NCBI RefSeq assembly: GCF_954871325.1
Contig: NC_088776.1
Coordinates: forward strand, 46,952,569-47,016,568
DNA from: Gordionus sp. m RMFG-2023
Taxonomy: Eukaryota > Nematomorpha > Gordioida > Chordodea > Parachordodidae
Reading direction: 5' to 3'
Length of the DNA: 64,000 nt
Positions 23,890 to 38,000 of this stretch are shown one piece after another. The notes below the pieces were generated by a model. The model searched no databases. It had not been told where the DNA came from and was given only the letters and a program-made list of their open reading frames with translations. The position numbers and the translations under genes were made by a program. The first letter of the stretch is position 1; each line of letters opens with the position of its first letter.

Positions 23890-25061
23890 CAGTGGCCCCT
23901 ACACTTTCTGAGTGATGGAAGCAGGATACCTCTCAGAAAGATACCCCCCCCCCTTCGAAAAAATGATTATTTATTTTTTTGTGACACCCATAAATTTCAA
24001 AAATAATTTTTATTGCATCAATCTTTAATATATAATATAAATAAAATTTAAAATAATATATACTTTAAAAATATTATTTTTTAATTAATAATTTAGACAA
24101 ATTAGAGGAATAGAAAGCGAAGAATTTATAATTATCAATATTTAATTGTTTAAATAAATTTTCTTCCATTGATAAAATGGTTAAATTATTAAGAAATGGA
24201 TCTTTCATGGTACTACGAAGGTCTTGTTTTAATTAATTTAATTTTACTCATGACCCTTTCGGTAATACATGAGGTAGTAGGAATGGTTAATTAATATTTA
24301 TATATAATTGTTAAATTAGGGAAAGCAGAAAAATTTTAAAGTAGACGATATAGTTTTTCCAATCTGAATTATATATCTCAGAATTATCAACATCAGAAGA
24401 AGCTAAATAATGTATTAGTAAAAATATTTTAATTAAATAAATTTACGATTCTCAGAATCTGACAAATCTTTAGATTCTTTACTCTGGTCACGTGTAATAA
24501 TTACATCCCCCGTTAGCCATCTTATTATAAGATAAGTATAAACAATTAGATATTTAATAAAAAATTACTTTGATATTCGTCTAATTTTAAGAAATATTCT
24601 TAAAAGCTAATATTTCAAAGCTTTTCTTTATATCGTTAAAATTGGGTCCATTATGTCTTATTCTAATGTGGTCTGTCATTTTATCCATCTCTTATATTAT
24701 GCCATGTGCAATTATTAAGCATTTGTATTGGTTAATATCTTTTGGCATATTTTAAGATTGGGAAAAAATTTTTATGACAACAAATCTAGGAATACAACCT
24801 AATTTGCTAAACATCGACCAAAGTTTATTAAAATGTAATTATAAGACGCCCCACTTATCATTTAATATGTATTAACGGAATCGCGAGGTACTTATCAAAT
24901 GTAAAATGTGCCCAAAAAGTATTACATCGAGTCCGATATCATAAACCTGAATTTTGTTATGGATGGGTGTAGTAAAACAAATAAAGAATTTTTTTTAAAG
25001 TACCCCCGCTCAAATTTTTAGAAGCAGTTGCTTCGGACCCCCACCGTTGTAGGGGCCACTG
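23890..25061. mobile_element. hAT element with TIR CAGTGGCCCCTACA
   Basis: Perfect 14-bp terminal inverted repeats (cagtggcccctaca at 23890 and tgtaggggccactg ending at 25061) lie inside an 8-bp duplication with one mismatch (ttaagtgc / ataagtgc). Length 1172 bp. A C10 tract lies 54 bp inside the left end, and a C5 run lies near the right end. Termini and target length fit the hAT superfamily. No intact transposase; interior fragments are too decayed to assign. Confidence 0.85.
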
Positions 25062-25339
25062 ATAAGTGCATACTCTACTGTTAATGTGTGGAAGACTGGT
25101 GCTACCATTTGGATATGCGCTGATTTAAGCCATTAATGCATCACTGGTAAATGACCATCATATAATTCTAACGTTGGATAATTTGTTAGCAAAGATTTGT
25201 TGAGGGCAGAATTCAATATTGGATCTTAGGTATTCGAACTTCAAATAGGGATTCAGGAGGAATCACTAAGCCATTTTAATTACACTAGGATGTCTTTTAG
25301 ATCATCTAGAATACCCACAAATTTTAAATTTGTATAAAT

Positions 25340-27005
25340 AATAAATTATTAAAATTGATGTTAATGACAGGTGTGTATTTGGATGATAACATCATCAGGG
25401 GGAAGGACGATAATAATTATCTGCAAACGCAGATAGAGGATAACAAAAGGGGGAGCCATAGTTTAAGTAGACAAGCTAAACATATTGAAGGTTTTGTAAA
25501 TATTTTATCCTTTAAAATTAAAAAATTGGCAATCTGCTCTTCCAATGAAAAAATAGGCTATCCGAGAAGCTCCTAGACCTCTCCATAAGAGATATCCATA
25601 TACATTGATTTAGTTAACCAACCAAGATCTTTTCTATATAATTAACACGTAATTATCGCTTCGTTACACAGGATTACAAAATGGTTCATCGCTCCGTTTC
25701 ACTGAATTACAAAATGGTTCTTAGGTCAACTAAAAGAGAAAATGCGACCTTTGTGGAATTTTAAAAAAAGATAACGTCAGCAAAATGCTTAGTCTCATAT
25801 CTTTATTATAATTAATTTATGAATGTGATGCCTCGAATGTAATTCTTCCAGTATTACTGCATGAATTAAGAAATGTAACGACAAAACCAATAGCCTTCGC
25901 CTTATGCAGATTATTGAACTTGGCAAAGATTGATAAGGAAGCTCTTCTTTTGGAATGGAAGAGTTTCACAGATATTTGTAGGGAAGAAAGTTTATTTTAA
26001 AGATCACAAACCCTTGGAGTAGCTATTAGGAAGTAATCTATATCTGATTAAGATTGTTAATAATCGACTCTCAAGATGATCCTGGAAGATGACTAATTAT
26101 ATTTTTAAAATTACATAAAAAGAGAAGTGATAACTTTCCTAACAGATGCACTATCCAGTTTACTTATAAAGATAACCGAAACAAATAATAAGCAAGTCAT
26201 GTTCCATAAATCTTAACATTGACGATAACTGAAAGATCTGACCCATAAAAATATGATAATAAATAAAGTCAGAAATTACATGAATTGATCTAGGTTGGGA
26301 TTTGACAGTAATTCGGATTCAGTGCAACTTTTTGCAAGGAGCAAAATGTTAAGATAAGGCATATTAGAATGGAATGATAAACGATTCATCCCAAATTTTT
26401 TACAGAAATTGAAATATCTTCATACGGTATGGGTCATTGAAACAATGAAGTTGATATTCTAGTTTTATTGGTGGCAAAATTTCTATCGAGATGTGGAGAA
26501 TCATGTTAATTAGTATCATATGTCAAACAACACACCCTCGGATTGCAGAAATGGCAATACTCTAAAGATATTCCAGACAATTTGTGAAATCGATTTTGAG
26601 GGACTCGTTGTTTTGTTTTATTGATTAGGGGTGGATTAACTAATAGTTTAACTACGTGAAAGCTGAGTTATCGAAATTAAGGCAGCTGAAAATTTAAATT
26701 AATTACATTTTTAAGAAGTTTATTTGGAATTTGGAATACATAGAGAGCTGGTTTCCGACAATGGAACACAATTGATCTCGCCGGATTTTCAAAATTTCTA
26801 TAAACAAGAGTGTACAACTGTTTTAAGTAATGCCATACCATCCTTAATCTAATAAATGGGTTGAACGAACTATTCAAATACAGAAAGGGAAATATTGTTC
26901 ATCTAAAGAGAGGATGAATGAGCAAAGAATAATGTATGAAATCTTGAGATCCTTAAGAATTAGAGCCCTGCAAACGACCGAGCATAACTTTTTGTTCCAG
27001 CCACA
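25340..27005 (+). mobile_element. Ty3/gypsy LTR retrotransposon fossil (pol fragment)
   Basis: Broken remnant of a pol gene in order. A reverse-transcriptase active-site neighbourhood (VYLDD) lies at about 25370. An integrase zinc-binding-like stretch (WWQNFYRDVE) lies at about 26470, and an integrase core segment (FGIHRELVSDNGTQLISPDF) at about 26722-26780. Heavily decayed with many breaks, so an old insertion. LTRs were not identified. Confidence 0.7.
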
Positions 27006-27775
27006 GTAGAGCCAACTAAAAATATTTAATAAATTTCACCCAGATTTATTTTTTCTTTAGTCTCAAATTCTTGCTAATCTTTCAGAAATTATTTTTAAAT
27101 TTGTATCCATTCTATAAATAATTTTATAAATGTATAAATCTGAAGTTGTTTATTATATAGATTTTAGAGAAAACAGAAATTATCGACGGGAATATTTCAT
27201 AACTAACAGATTAATATTCTAGATTTTATGTTGGCTAAATGTAGAATATACTATATTACCTGATAGATATTAATGTATGTAAATAATAGAGTTTTAAATT
27301 CAGATAATTTTAATTTGGGAAATGGAAATATGTACCTGAATAAGTGAAATGTGTTAGAAGAAAAATGACATTCGATGAAATAAAATGGATTATTGAGGAT
27401 ATTTCTAAAATTTAATTTTTGGACCTCTGGTCGGACTGCCTCTTATAGCTTAAGTTGAGCATAAACCTAAGAATATGGTTTTCAATGTCTGATCCTGACT
27501 CGAGTCTCAGGTCTGGTCGGGTTTTGGACAGCTCTATGGCCCTATATAGGATAAACGTTCACAGCACTACCGGGAGATCTTCGGGCCAAATTAATGTCAA
27601 GAAATTTTAAAACAAAATTCGATTGGCTGAGATCTAATTCCATACAATAGATAGAAGAGAGTAAGAACAAAGGTGAAGAGTAGGACGATAGAAATGCAAA
27701 ACAAAAATTTCAAAAGGAACAACCCGTTTAGAAAAGAAATGAATTAAACCCAAAATGGAGGTAAGGGTCCATAAG
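27006..27775 (+). other. Decayed retroelement-like spacer left of the foldback hAT
   Basis: 27420-27775 is less A+T-rich than true spacer. The sequence continues across the hAT insertion at 31538, where FLRGRDWIRNHES can be read, which looks like the end of a gypsy protease region. This suggests the hAT landed in an old LTR-element relic. Weak call. Confidence 0.3.
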
Positions 27776-28264
27776 CAGGGTTGCCAGGTCAAAATTATCA
27801 AGTTACTAGAGAAATTTAGTATTTGCGGGAGAAATATGAAAATTGCGGTAGAAATATAAAAATTGCTAAAATAAATTTTTTGCGGGCCTGCTGGAAATTA
27901 TCCGCCTATTATTTTTTATAATTAGTTTATATAAATATAATATCGATAACTATTTTTCAAAATAAAATAACATCTTAATATATTAATTTATAAAAAAAAT
28001 CAACGATCCTTTTTAAATATAAAAGGATGAAAACAAGATATTTTATAAAAAAACAAACGATTTTAATTTTACAATGGAAAAATATATTTTATGCGAATGT
28101 CCCGCAAAACATCCTCAATTGGAAATCTACCTTGTGTGTGTATAACATTATAGGGATAGGCGCTTAATTAACATATCACGTTTAAATACATAATAAGGTA
28201 ATATTGTACTCATTTCAATGATAATTATTTTATTTATTATTGTTCAATCACATTATTATAATCA

Positions 28265-29216
28265 GTGCAGGAGAGTGTATCTACATCCATTGCAAAACAA
28301 AAATATTCTCCAAAAATAAGAAATAATACATATGCAACTACAGTTGTGACAATTGTAATCACTTATCTTGTAGTACAACATTCACAGAGCTATTTATCAT
28401 TAATGTGCCTAGAATCTTTCCCCATAATATTCAACGACTCCAAGATAAATGAAAACTTTACTTGTAGAACAAAAATGAGCAAGGATATCATCACTGTTTT
28501 AGAACCTAAATTCAGGAGGTCAATTCTTGACAATTTGAAAGATGTGCAGTTCTAACAGATGCATCTAATAAGGGAAATATTAAAATATTTCCCTTGATCC
28601 TCCGCTATTTCAACAAAATTAAGAACGTTTCAAGAAAACTATTAAATTTTTTCCCCTTAAATAGTGAAAAATCTAAAGACATAGTTAACCATATAATGGT
28701 AAATATAGCAGATTCGGTATTATCAATAAATTGCATGTGAGCTTTCTGATCTGATAATGCCTCAGTGATTTGGAAAAAACCAGAGTGTATTTACAGAATT
28801 GAGTCAGCACAATTTTGGTTGCGATAATTACCCGCCATCGATAGAATCTTAAAATGTTATAAACCTTTAAAAATATATTTCTTAAATAAAGATTATAAAA
28901 GCTGTCCAAACATTTTGAAAATTTTTTTCAATAATGAATGGCAGAGGTATATATAGGATTGATTTCACATGTAGGAAATCTACTACATGCTGTTAATGTG
29001 CAATTGCAATCAGAAGAATCTAAAGTTTCACAAAATTATGCTGCAGATGTGTTTGACAATAAATTTTATGGCGCCGTTGATAAAACTATATTAAAATGTT
29101 CAAATATTTTAAAAATACCGATAGAAATTGATGTTTTGTTTGAGGATATTGTAATGCTCTCTAGTTTTGATTTACAATGTAAAAAATATATTTATTTTAT
29201 GCAAATGTATAAATAA
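28265..29216 (+). pseudogene. hAT transposase, plus-strand half of copy 1
   Basis: Two frames. 28265-28555 has ATTVVTIVITYLVVQHSQSY ... KFRRSILDNLKDVQF, the early RNase H-like region. 28938-29216 has AEVYIGLISHVGNLLHAVNV ... FDNKFYGAVDKTILKCSN, a middle region. The same peptides recur, diverged, on the minus strand at 30890-31180 and 29830-29987. The segment between the two frames is interrupted by stops, and the C-terminal dimerisation domain is missing on this strand. Confidence 0.7.
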
Positions 29217-29369
29217 GATTTTATAAAATATAAAAAAAATTTGGAAAATTAAATAGTTATAATGCTAATTATATTTTATTTGAAATAATGGAACTAAACG
29301 TTTACCGTCGTTATTGAGATATTTATAAAATTCCTGGCATGACATATAATAAATTTATTTAACCATTAG

Positions 29370-31180
29370 CTCGGCCTCTAATGTTGTTAAAGCAATCCGA
29401 TTTCTCTCCTTTTTCCAGGCAGTCCTCATCAGGCTAAAAATGCGTTCGGATGAGGCATTAGAATGAGGTAAGGAAAAGACATACTCGCATATTTTTTCCA
29501 AGCATGGGGATTTATTGTTATTACGAAAAAATTCAACCCATTTCTCCTCTACTTTTAGACCATCTAACTTTAAGTATTCTGGCTAATCATAAAAAATAGA
29601 GAGAATTACAATCTCCTCAAACAAGACATCAATGTTTTTCAGTATTTTTAATATATTTATTAAATTACAAAAACCATCAATTGAGGGTTTCTGTTCCAAG
29701 GTCATAATATTTATCCATTTGTAAATAGAGTTATTAAAATCAAATTTTAATTGTAAATATTCTAAAATTGTCTTAATAAAAATATCTACTTCATTTAAAA
29801 ATGTATTATTTAGAGTATTATTTGAACATTTTAATATAATATTTTTAGCAATAGCGCCATAAAATTTATTATCAATTTTTAACTGTAGAGATGAACAGAG
29901 CTGTAGCATGATTTTATTAATAAAGAATATTCTCAACTGAATATTAACGGCATGAAGTAGATTTTTTACATGTGAAACTAATCCCAAATATACTTATGCC
30001 ATTTCATAATCCAAAAAATTTGGGTTTGTAAAATTTTAAAATTCTATCGATGGCAGGTATTAATGATAACCACCTGATAGGTGCATGTTGTAATTGTGGT
30101 AACATGCAAATTTACGAACTTAATTATAATGTTTAATTTTAATTTTTGATTATTTTAATTTTTTTTAATTTAGTTGATTATATTTTTAACTTATTATTTA
30201 ATAAAGATTTAGTATCATTTTAGTTCTAACTTTTCTGATTTGACGAATATTATAGAAAAATATATATAATCGAGGATATTAGTCTGATTTAGTATCATTT
30301 TAGTTCTAACGAGGATATTAGTCTGATTTAGTATCATTTTATTCTAACCTTTCTTATTTGACCGATGATATTTTGATTATTAATAATTTACAGACGATAT
30401 TTTGATTATTATTTTGGATTTGATCGAAGTTGAATAAGAGTAAAATTTCATAGATATTCAGTCTCTCCCACTAGCCTCAGCAATATAAATATCAATCCCA
30501 TATTGGTACAGTGCATATCGCAACAACTCACACCATTCCAAGTCAGACCACTCTACCAACTTTTTTAGTTGATGAACTAAATCGTTAAAACATTTCATCA
30601 CAATTATTTTGACATCCACAGATAGTACATTAATTGCCTTCTTGCAAGAATCATGTTATATATGGCATATACAGCCAATTGGTATTAATTCAATGCCTCA
30701 ATTAGGTAAACACACTTTGGTTTTTGCCAAAATTTACAGAGGCATTATCAGCGCAGATCATGCAATTCATTGACAACCCTGAATCAGCTATATTTACATT
30801 ATGTGGTTAGCTACATCGTTAGATTTTTCACTATCCGAGTAAAATTTTTTTAACAGTTTTATTGAAATGTTCCTGGGAAATGTTTTAATATTTCCCTTAT
30901 TAGATGCATTGTTAGAATTGCATATGGATGCCCATCTTTCAAATCGTCTATAATTGACCTCTAGGATTCAGGTACTAAAACCAAGTAAGGTTTGCACTTA
31001 TATTGGAGTCATTAAATTTCATAGGAAAAAGATTCTACCAACATTGTGATGATATAGCTCTGTGAATGTTGAACTACATGATAGGTTTATACGATTTCCG
31101 CAGCTGTAGTTGAATCTATATTATTTATTATTTTTGGAGAATATTTTTGTATTGCAATCGATGTTGATATACGATATACG
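29370..31180 (-). pseudogene. hAT transposase, minus-strand half of copy 1
   Basis: Read leftwards, the order is: an early region homologous to 28265-28555 (30890-31180); CADNASVNF, the metal-binding DN motif context (about 30755); INVLSVDVKIIVMKCF (about 30600); LEWCELLRY (about 30520); IRWLSLIPAIDRILKF (about 30030-30080); SHVKNLLHAVNIQL ... YGAIAKN (29860-29987); and the C-terminal dimerisation domain with VFSLPHSNASSERIFSLM (about 29460). Many stops and shifts separate the pieces, so it is dead. It carries the C-terminus that the plus half lacks. Confidence 0.78.
30208..30348 (+). repeat. 39-bp tandem duplication
   Basis: cgaggatattagtctgattt...ttctaa is present at 30271 and again at 30310, and part of it (agtatcattttagttctaac) also at 30208. 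Lies inside the foldback hAT. Confidence 0.7.
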
Positions 31181-31537
31181 ATATACTCTACTCCCCTGTA
31201 TTGATTTATATGATTGAAATGATGTTGATTTATTATTGGATAAAAATAAAACAGGATAAAAAGAAATTTTCAAATTAGACATGTTTTTCGAAATATTTAA
31301 AATTTATTTTAAAAATATAAAAATAAACAATTACTGTCTCTCAAAATTATTATTTATATATTAAAAACGTTAAAATACTTTTTTTTTAAATTGCGGGAGA
31401 AATTAAAAAATTGCGGTAGATCTTTGCGAGAGATTTTCAATTACGGTAGTTTTGCAGAAAAGAGATGTCTGCGTGTAAACTAAAAAATTGCGGGAGTCTC
31501 CCGCTGATGGCTGATGGGGGGAGACATGGCAACCCTG

Positions 31538-34139
31538 GTCCACAGTAAAGGGGAATAGATGTGTTCTTACGAGGTAGAGACTGGATTAGGAATCATGAGA
31601 GAGCATGCCGAGCAGTTAAGACGTGAAATGGGAATAAATTAAGGGTTCATAAAGAGAAACTAAAATGGTGGCGCTGACATATAATCCTGATATGATAGAG
31701 GTAACCTATATAAATGATCATAACTGATTGAACTTAATCTACAATGGCCGAAATTCCATCATAAAGTGGATCAACAACCAGCCTGGACTTGACTAAGCGA
31801 CCACAGAATTTATACTGAATAAATTTTATCAATGAATTGGTGAAAATGGCCGATGGTTTCCAATTATGTAATTTGTTCAAATGATAAGTGTTAATAATTT
31901 TGTAAGTGTGATATTATTGGAACATTGAAAATAATATATATTAAATTTTATTTATTTAGGATAAATCGATCAATGGATACTCAATATGGATAGTAATCAT
32001 TTAAGATTTACAAAAAGGAATTTAAACTTAGAATTGACCATCCTTTCACCCTTAAAGTAATTAGATTATGCTAAAGTTATCGGGCATAGGCTTTTGATTT
32101 TCCCAACTCTTTTTTTCTTAGCCTATGGACGTTTAAATAGCAGATTTTGGACTGTTGTGCATGCAAGTACGTATGGCTTACCCACAAACGTATGAAGGGC
32201 TCTTCATTTTTTCCCTTTCCCTTAAATTAAATATCCAGTTTGATGGATATGACGAAAACTTAGCGTAGCTCTGTTGCTTGCCAAAGTTTGATGGCTTAAC
32301 GCTGAAATCACGTATCACGTAAATTTATATTATGAACAACGAATCTTGCTACTCTCTAAACGCCTACGTCATCCGACCAAACGTTTGATCGAGGAATTAT
32401 AACTTTAAGATCATTAAAGTGGACCAAAAGACCTCCAATAAAATTTGTGGGTAACCATTTAGTAGTCCATCCACCCCCTTAGCAAAAATGCTATCTATAC
32501 TTAAGCAAGCTTTAAACTCTGCTCGGGTATCTTTTACCGAACTCTTGGAAATGTTCCCGGATAAGACTTACCGGAGTCACCTGATTACATTGGAAAGATT
32601 GCACTACCCCCCCCCCCCCCTCCCTCCCCCAATAACGAAAATTGATAATTAGCCGACTTATATAGTTTTTATTTAATATGACCCTCAATAATGACTTCTT
32701 TAATAATTATTTTAAAAAATAGTCATTTTATGCTGTCTATAACCTGATCTTAGTATTAAATTAAACATTCAACCACTAATAATATTAATAAAATTAGGAA
32801 TTTTTATGTCATTACGCAAACTCTATTTTACAAAAAAATATAGTGCGCTATCGCTACCGCTATTATTTCAAAAAAGTAACATGCTATTAGCTACCTTTAA
32901 AAAAAGGTAGCTATCTGTGCAAAATAATGACTAATAATTTCATACAAACTCAATAGGTTACTTTTAATATTTTTTTCTGCTTTTAGAGTTCATATTCATT
33001 ACAAAATAACCACAAAATACAATAACAAACTAACTAATCCCTCCTATAGAAATCTCTATAAAAAATAAACAGACAATACTTATTATGGTTACTTATTTCT
33101 TTATCCTTGTCTATATTGGAACTAATTAATCACAACTTTAATTACTTCTATCTTCTATCCATGTTCAATCTTTAAAGAGGTTCCTTCAACCCTCTATAAT
33201 TAAATGGACCCTGACAGTAGGGTATTACTTCCAGACAACGTATACTAATTCACTGCACTGGATACGCTTTCCAAAGGGTGATTGTGTATATACTTCATTG
33301 TGGGTTTCCGTGAAAGATATATATCTATAGGAGTAATGCAAAGATATGGAAATCGGAGAAGTTCAAACTGTAAAACAAAAGAAATTTATGCCCAACTCGA
33401 TGTCATTATATCTAATAAGGATATATTCTGAGATAAAATCAATATCTTATGAAAATTTTCAACCTAATCATAATGAAATTGAATTATTCGAAATATATAC
33501 ATATTTATCGTAATTAACTTATTCTCTATTTGAAGATAAATATTTTTCAATTTTATAGTTAAAAACCTAAACAAAATTCGCGCCTGTTCGGTTTGGTCTC
33601 ATTCACTCTTTAAAAATCGGATCCAAGCAGAGCCGAATAGAGTAGAAATACTACATTTTAATTTATTTTTATGATTTCACTGAGTATTATTTTTTTTACT
33701 TTACAGGAGAGAAGAAAATCAAAATTAGAGGCAAGATTAAGTAGAAAGTTGGCATTAAGAACCATAAGAAAATATTTATTTCTCCTTGACCATAAATAAA
33801 CTTCCAATTATAAGCTAAGCTATGAGAAAACATTGCAATATTGATGTCTATACAAAGAAAACATGATATAAATATAAAGTACAAGTTAATAGATATCATT
33901 GGTTTTTAAATTCTATAATTGAGTTACTTGAAGAATTAAAGTTAATAATTTAGACAGCATTAAATAAACTAATCTTGTTAATATTGATGAATTTAAGTTA
34001 ATAAGCACTCATTTTAATAATGAAAAATTTTATTTTTGGGGTATATAGGTTTTAGCCAATTTCATAAATCGTGTGCAGGTTAGTGCTAAAAATATCATAT
34101 TTATACATAAAAAAAATATTTATTACGTTAGGAAAGACT
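31538..34139. other. Spacer with poly(C) tract and decayed element material
   Basis: 31538-31660 is probably retroelement debris (FLRGRDWIRNHES). C14 lies at 32607-32620 followed by tccctccccc. 33575-33640 has GGTTCGG-type fragments. The short open frame at 33696-33899 (minus) has no features beyond hydrophobicity. No gene supported. Confidence 0.35.
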
Positions 34140-34740
34140 TATCGGGTTCCAGATTTGTCATGAAATTTAGAAGATCCGTCGTCCTTTCCAAAAATATAAA
34201 ACCGAACTTTTCCTGATCACTATTAGAATCAAGGCCAATACTTTTTGTTATAAGGTTCAAGGGAGGGGTTGGCATGGAAGTTTCTAATGATCAATGTCCT
34301 TGTATATTAATGGCAAATAATGAAACAATATTAAAGAACATTTTAAAAACCAGAAGCTCAAAGCATCTGAAGAGTTTAGTTGTATACATCGAGCCCAACT
34401 TAACTCAAATAATTCATTGTTAGAGTCAGGTAAAGATTAGTTTTTATTAAAAAACCGTTAAAATTAACAATACTAGAGCAAAGAAAGCTGTTAATTATGC
34501 AAAATTAGAAGGAAAAAAGATTATGCTCAAATGGATGTGATACTTCATTGAAAGGATATAAATTGTGAGAAAAAATGTAGGGTTAATATCAGATGGTTTA
34601 ACTTGTTTGACATGGAGAGAATAAGGTCTAGGGGAAGAGTATAATTTGTGGTCAATGAATTAAGGGTCTTCTGAAAAAACGTGGAAAATAAGACTAGTGA
34701 GTGTTTTTTAATAAATAAAATACTGGTTAGCAATAACATG
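34140..34740 (+). pseudogene. Possible Tc1/mariner-type transposase relic
   Basis: A decayed frame near 34470-34530 reads NTRAKKAVNYAKLEGKK. This is similar in order to the region before the catalytic core of Tc1-like transposases (basic residues, A-x-x-Y-A). Upstream at 34150-34330 and downstream to 34740 no clear DDE residues are readable, and no terminal inverted repeats were found. Confidence 0.35.
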
Positions 34741-35079
34741 ATTATTTATTAATAATTATATTATCATTCCTTGGGTAAAAATACAATAAATATATATTTT
34801 AAAAAATAATATTATTTACATTTTCCGTTTTTTTTAAAAAAAGATAAACATTTTCACAAAATTTATAGAAGAATACTGGTTACAATTATATTCATTTGAT
34901 TATTAGTTGTCAAAGTATTGTTCTGTAGCTCTAATTAGTATTGATGAGTTTGACTTTTTCGTTTAACAGCTTCTTTACAAGTTTGTATTTTTCGATAGTC
35001 GATGTTTATGCGATGATTGAATTGAAATGTCTTGTTTATAAAGAATTAAATTATATGAGCTAAAACTAACACAAGAAAG

Positions 35080-38000
35080 CTATGTATGATTAGAATTTTG
35101 TTTGATGGAAAAGGATAACTTTGGTCTTATAGATTTACCCTTATTTAATATTAATTTTTGTTCTTGTTTCTCCTTCTTTTTTAGTGCTTCTTCTAATTTA
35201 AGTTTATCCTCTAGTATAACCCGTTTCTCTTCAATTATCATAAGCCTTTCTTCAGCCTATAAGAATAAACAAATAAAATAAATATATAAGCCTTATATGT
35301 AATATAAACAATAATTTTGTTGATTTCAACTTATGATGTATACCCAGGGTTGCATCTCCCCACATGTGGGAAACTCCAGAAATTTGTAATCAATATATAG
35401 AGATCTCCCTACTTAAAATGGAAATCTCCCACAATTTAAAAATTTCTAACACAATAAAATTTTCAGCATTTTAATGTTTTTAATTTATAAATAATAATTC
35501 TGAAAAATTGGAAAATAATGATCATTTGTCTTTGTATAAATAAATAAATTTTATATAAATAAAGATGTTATTTAATAAAATTTTGTCTTGTTTATCGATC
35601 AAAGTATTTACTTTTATATAATAATTAAAATAACTCTACTCTACCACAAAGAAGTAGAAATTAAAACTTGAAAACGAAGAATAAAATATTATATAACGAT
35701 GCTGACAAGATGATAAAGTAAAAATTATAAAAATAAATGTGGAGGACAAAATGATATTTTCATTAATTCAGCTGAAGTCTAGCACTTTGCAGGGCAAAAA
35801 AAATTCTCTTCCAAATTTCTCCCATAATTTAAAAATTTTGAGCTGGCAACCCTGTGTATACCTCTAATCTTTAAAATTAGTTAGCTAAAGATGTTTTTTA
35901 CATGCAAAACTACTTATTTAAATCATATTAAAATTCTAAAGAGTGTGAATAATATATTTGATATATAAGTAGAAATTTGTTCTGAGGTTTTTCCCAATGT
36001 ATAAAGCAGTCATCAGTCAGGTGATCCATATAGCTGTATAAAATATAAAATAAATGAAAGCTTTTAGAATTAATAGAAGATATTGTAGTTATATTATATA
36101 TTATTTGTATTAAAAGTAAAGTTTTAATTTTAAAGTACAGCACAATTTTGTCATATTATAAATTTAATTTATTTGAACATAATATTTTCCAAGTAAAGGT
36201 TTAAGATTAATGAGTATAAAGAATATATATAATTTTGTTAATAAGATATAATATTACAAATAGAATAAAATAAATTTTTTCAGCTTACATTAATGTAAAC
36301 AAGTGAACATTCTGATAACTAACGTATATTCATTTATATAATCAAGCCCTATCTCTAATCTCATATAGGCCAAGTTAAATGAATATTTATTATGATTTCT
36401 TTATAAGTGATATAAAATGAATAAAATGTATAAATTAAATTATTTATAAATGCCAGTAAAACAACATCCCCTTTATACACATATTTACCAAACTTAAAAG
36501 CAAAGACATTACAATAAATTTAAATAAAGTAAATAGTTAAAAATTTATATATATTTATAAAATATTTTTGAAATGAAGCAAAAGTTGCCCCAAAATTATT
36601 TAGTGTTCAAGGCAAAAATCAATTATCTTTGAAAATTCATAAAAACAACTAAATATTAATATATATATTTCATGGGTTTTTTGAGTCCTAATTTTATACA
36701 TTTCTAAACTGAGACAAAAAAAAGCAATAAAGGCTTCAAGGATAATGGAATTTTTATATTAATTATAAAAATGTATAAACAAAGAAATGTTTGATCTTAA
36801 AATAAAATTTTTAGATTACAAAATAATGTTCTCTAAATTTAATAAAACTAGAAAAATGATTTATACAAAATAATATTTGTCATTATATTTCAAGACAAAT
36901 AAAATAAGAAATATAAATGATTTACTTGGATCTACATCATCACCATCAATGTTTGCCATAGACTGAACCAGCTGTCATAGCTCCAAGCTGACAAATCATA
37001 TGGGATCATTTGGATTAGAATTACCAAAATAATCCTTTCCATTATAGATATTTCCCCATATCTATGATGTTAAGGCTACAAAATTTCACAAAACTGCTAT
37101 TATAGTTTACTAAAATATATATTTTTTAAAAAATACACATAGATCATATATCTAATACGATATTAATGAGCTTAAAATTAAATTACCAATTGCCTATGTA
37201 ACTCCTCAATTTTTTTCTGATATTCTTTTATAGAAGTTTCCAATTCCTCCCGCTTTTTGTGATTTTCCTCCTAATATAACATAATTTGGAAATTAAAATA
37301 ACCATTATATAGTTTTAAATTTAGTATTTAAAAAAAATTAACCTCTTTTTTCCTCCATTCCTCTCTTTCAATTCTTTGTTTTGACTCAAATTCTTTGTAT
37401 ATGTCATCTTGCAATCGTTTTTTAATAAATTCAATTCTTTTATTAATTTCAAGCTGTAAGTCAGTTTCTTTTTTTTCTATTTCCATATTAAGTCGTTTTT
37501 GCACTTCAGATTCAACCTTTTTATTTGTCTCATCATCCATCAGTCTTGATTCTACATCTTTTTGCCGTCTATTTAATAAAAAAAAATGAAAAGTAATTCA
37601 AGCTCAAATAAATTACAATCAAATGTGCATATTTTGGATGATATAACTTAAATAAAAGATTAAAAATTTATCTTAAAGTAAATAAATTTGGTTAAATTTA
37701 AAAAAATCATGTTAACATATTGTGTACGAGTTGGGCAGTACCGCGAATACTTGTATCTAAGATACAAGATCCTTTTGTATCTTGTACTCAGTATCTTATT
37801 GACATTTTTAATAAGATACTAGTATCTGTATCTAAGATCCTTTATTTTGAAAAGAATCTTGTATCTTTTTCATTTTCTTTAAAATATACAGATACAGATT
37901 CTTTTTAATATTCATTTTAAAACATTTACATTTACATATCACACAAGGTAACTTTATTTTCTTTGTGAAATCTTGTATTATTTTCTTTATTTTTTCCTGC

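Larger units (their letters stand above)
27776..31537. mobile_element. Foldback hAT, copy 1, two convergent transposase halves
   Basis: Terminal inverted repeats cagggttgccagg (27776) and atggcaaccctg (ending 31537), extended by sub-terminal gcgggagaaatatgaaaatt-type blocks at both ends. The flanks gtccataa / gtccacag are a decayed 8-bp duplication. Inside, the plus strand of 28265-29216 and the minus strand of 29370-31180 encode overlapping parts of the same hAT transposase, so the element is a large inverted repeat with the two gene halves pointing at each other. The second copy at 45344-50446 has the same architecture. Confidence 0.85.

Noticed and set aside
25355-25576. Independent host gene at 25355
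   Set aside because: VYLDD plus downstream integrase-like segments identify it as a gypsy fossil fragment.
37395-37589. Ser-rich plus-strand frame
   Set aside because: Antisense of ARGLU1 exon 3.
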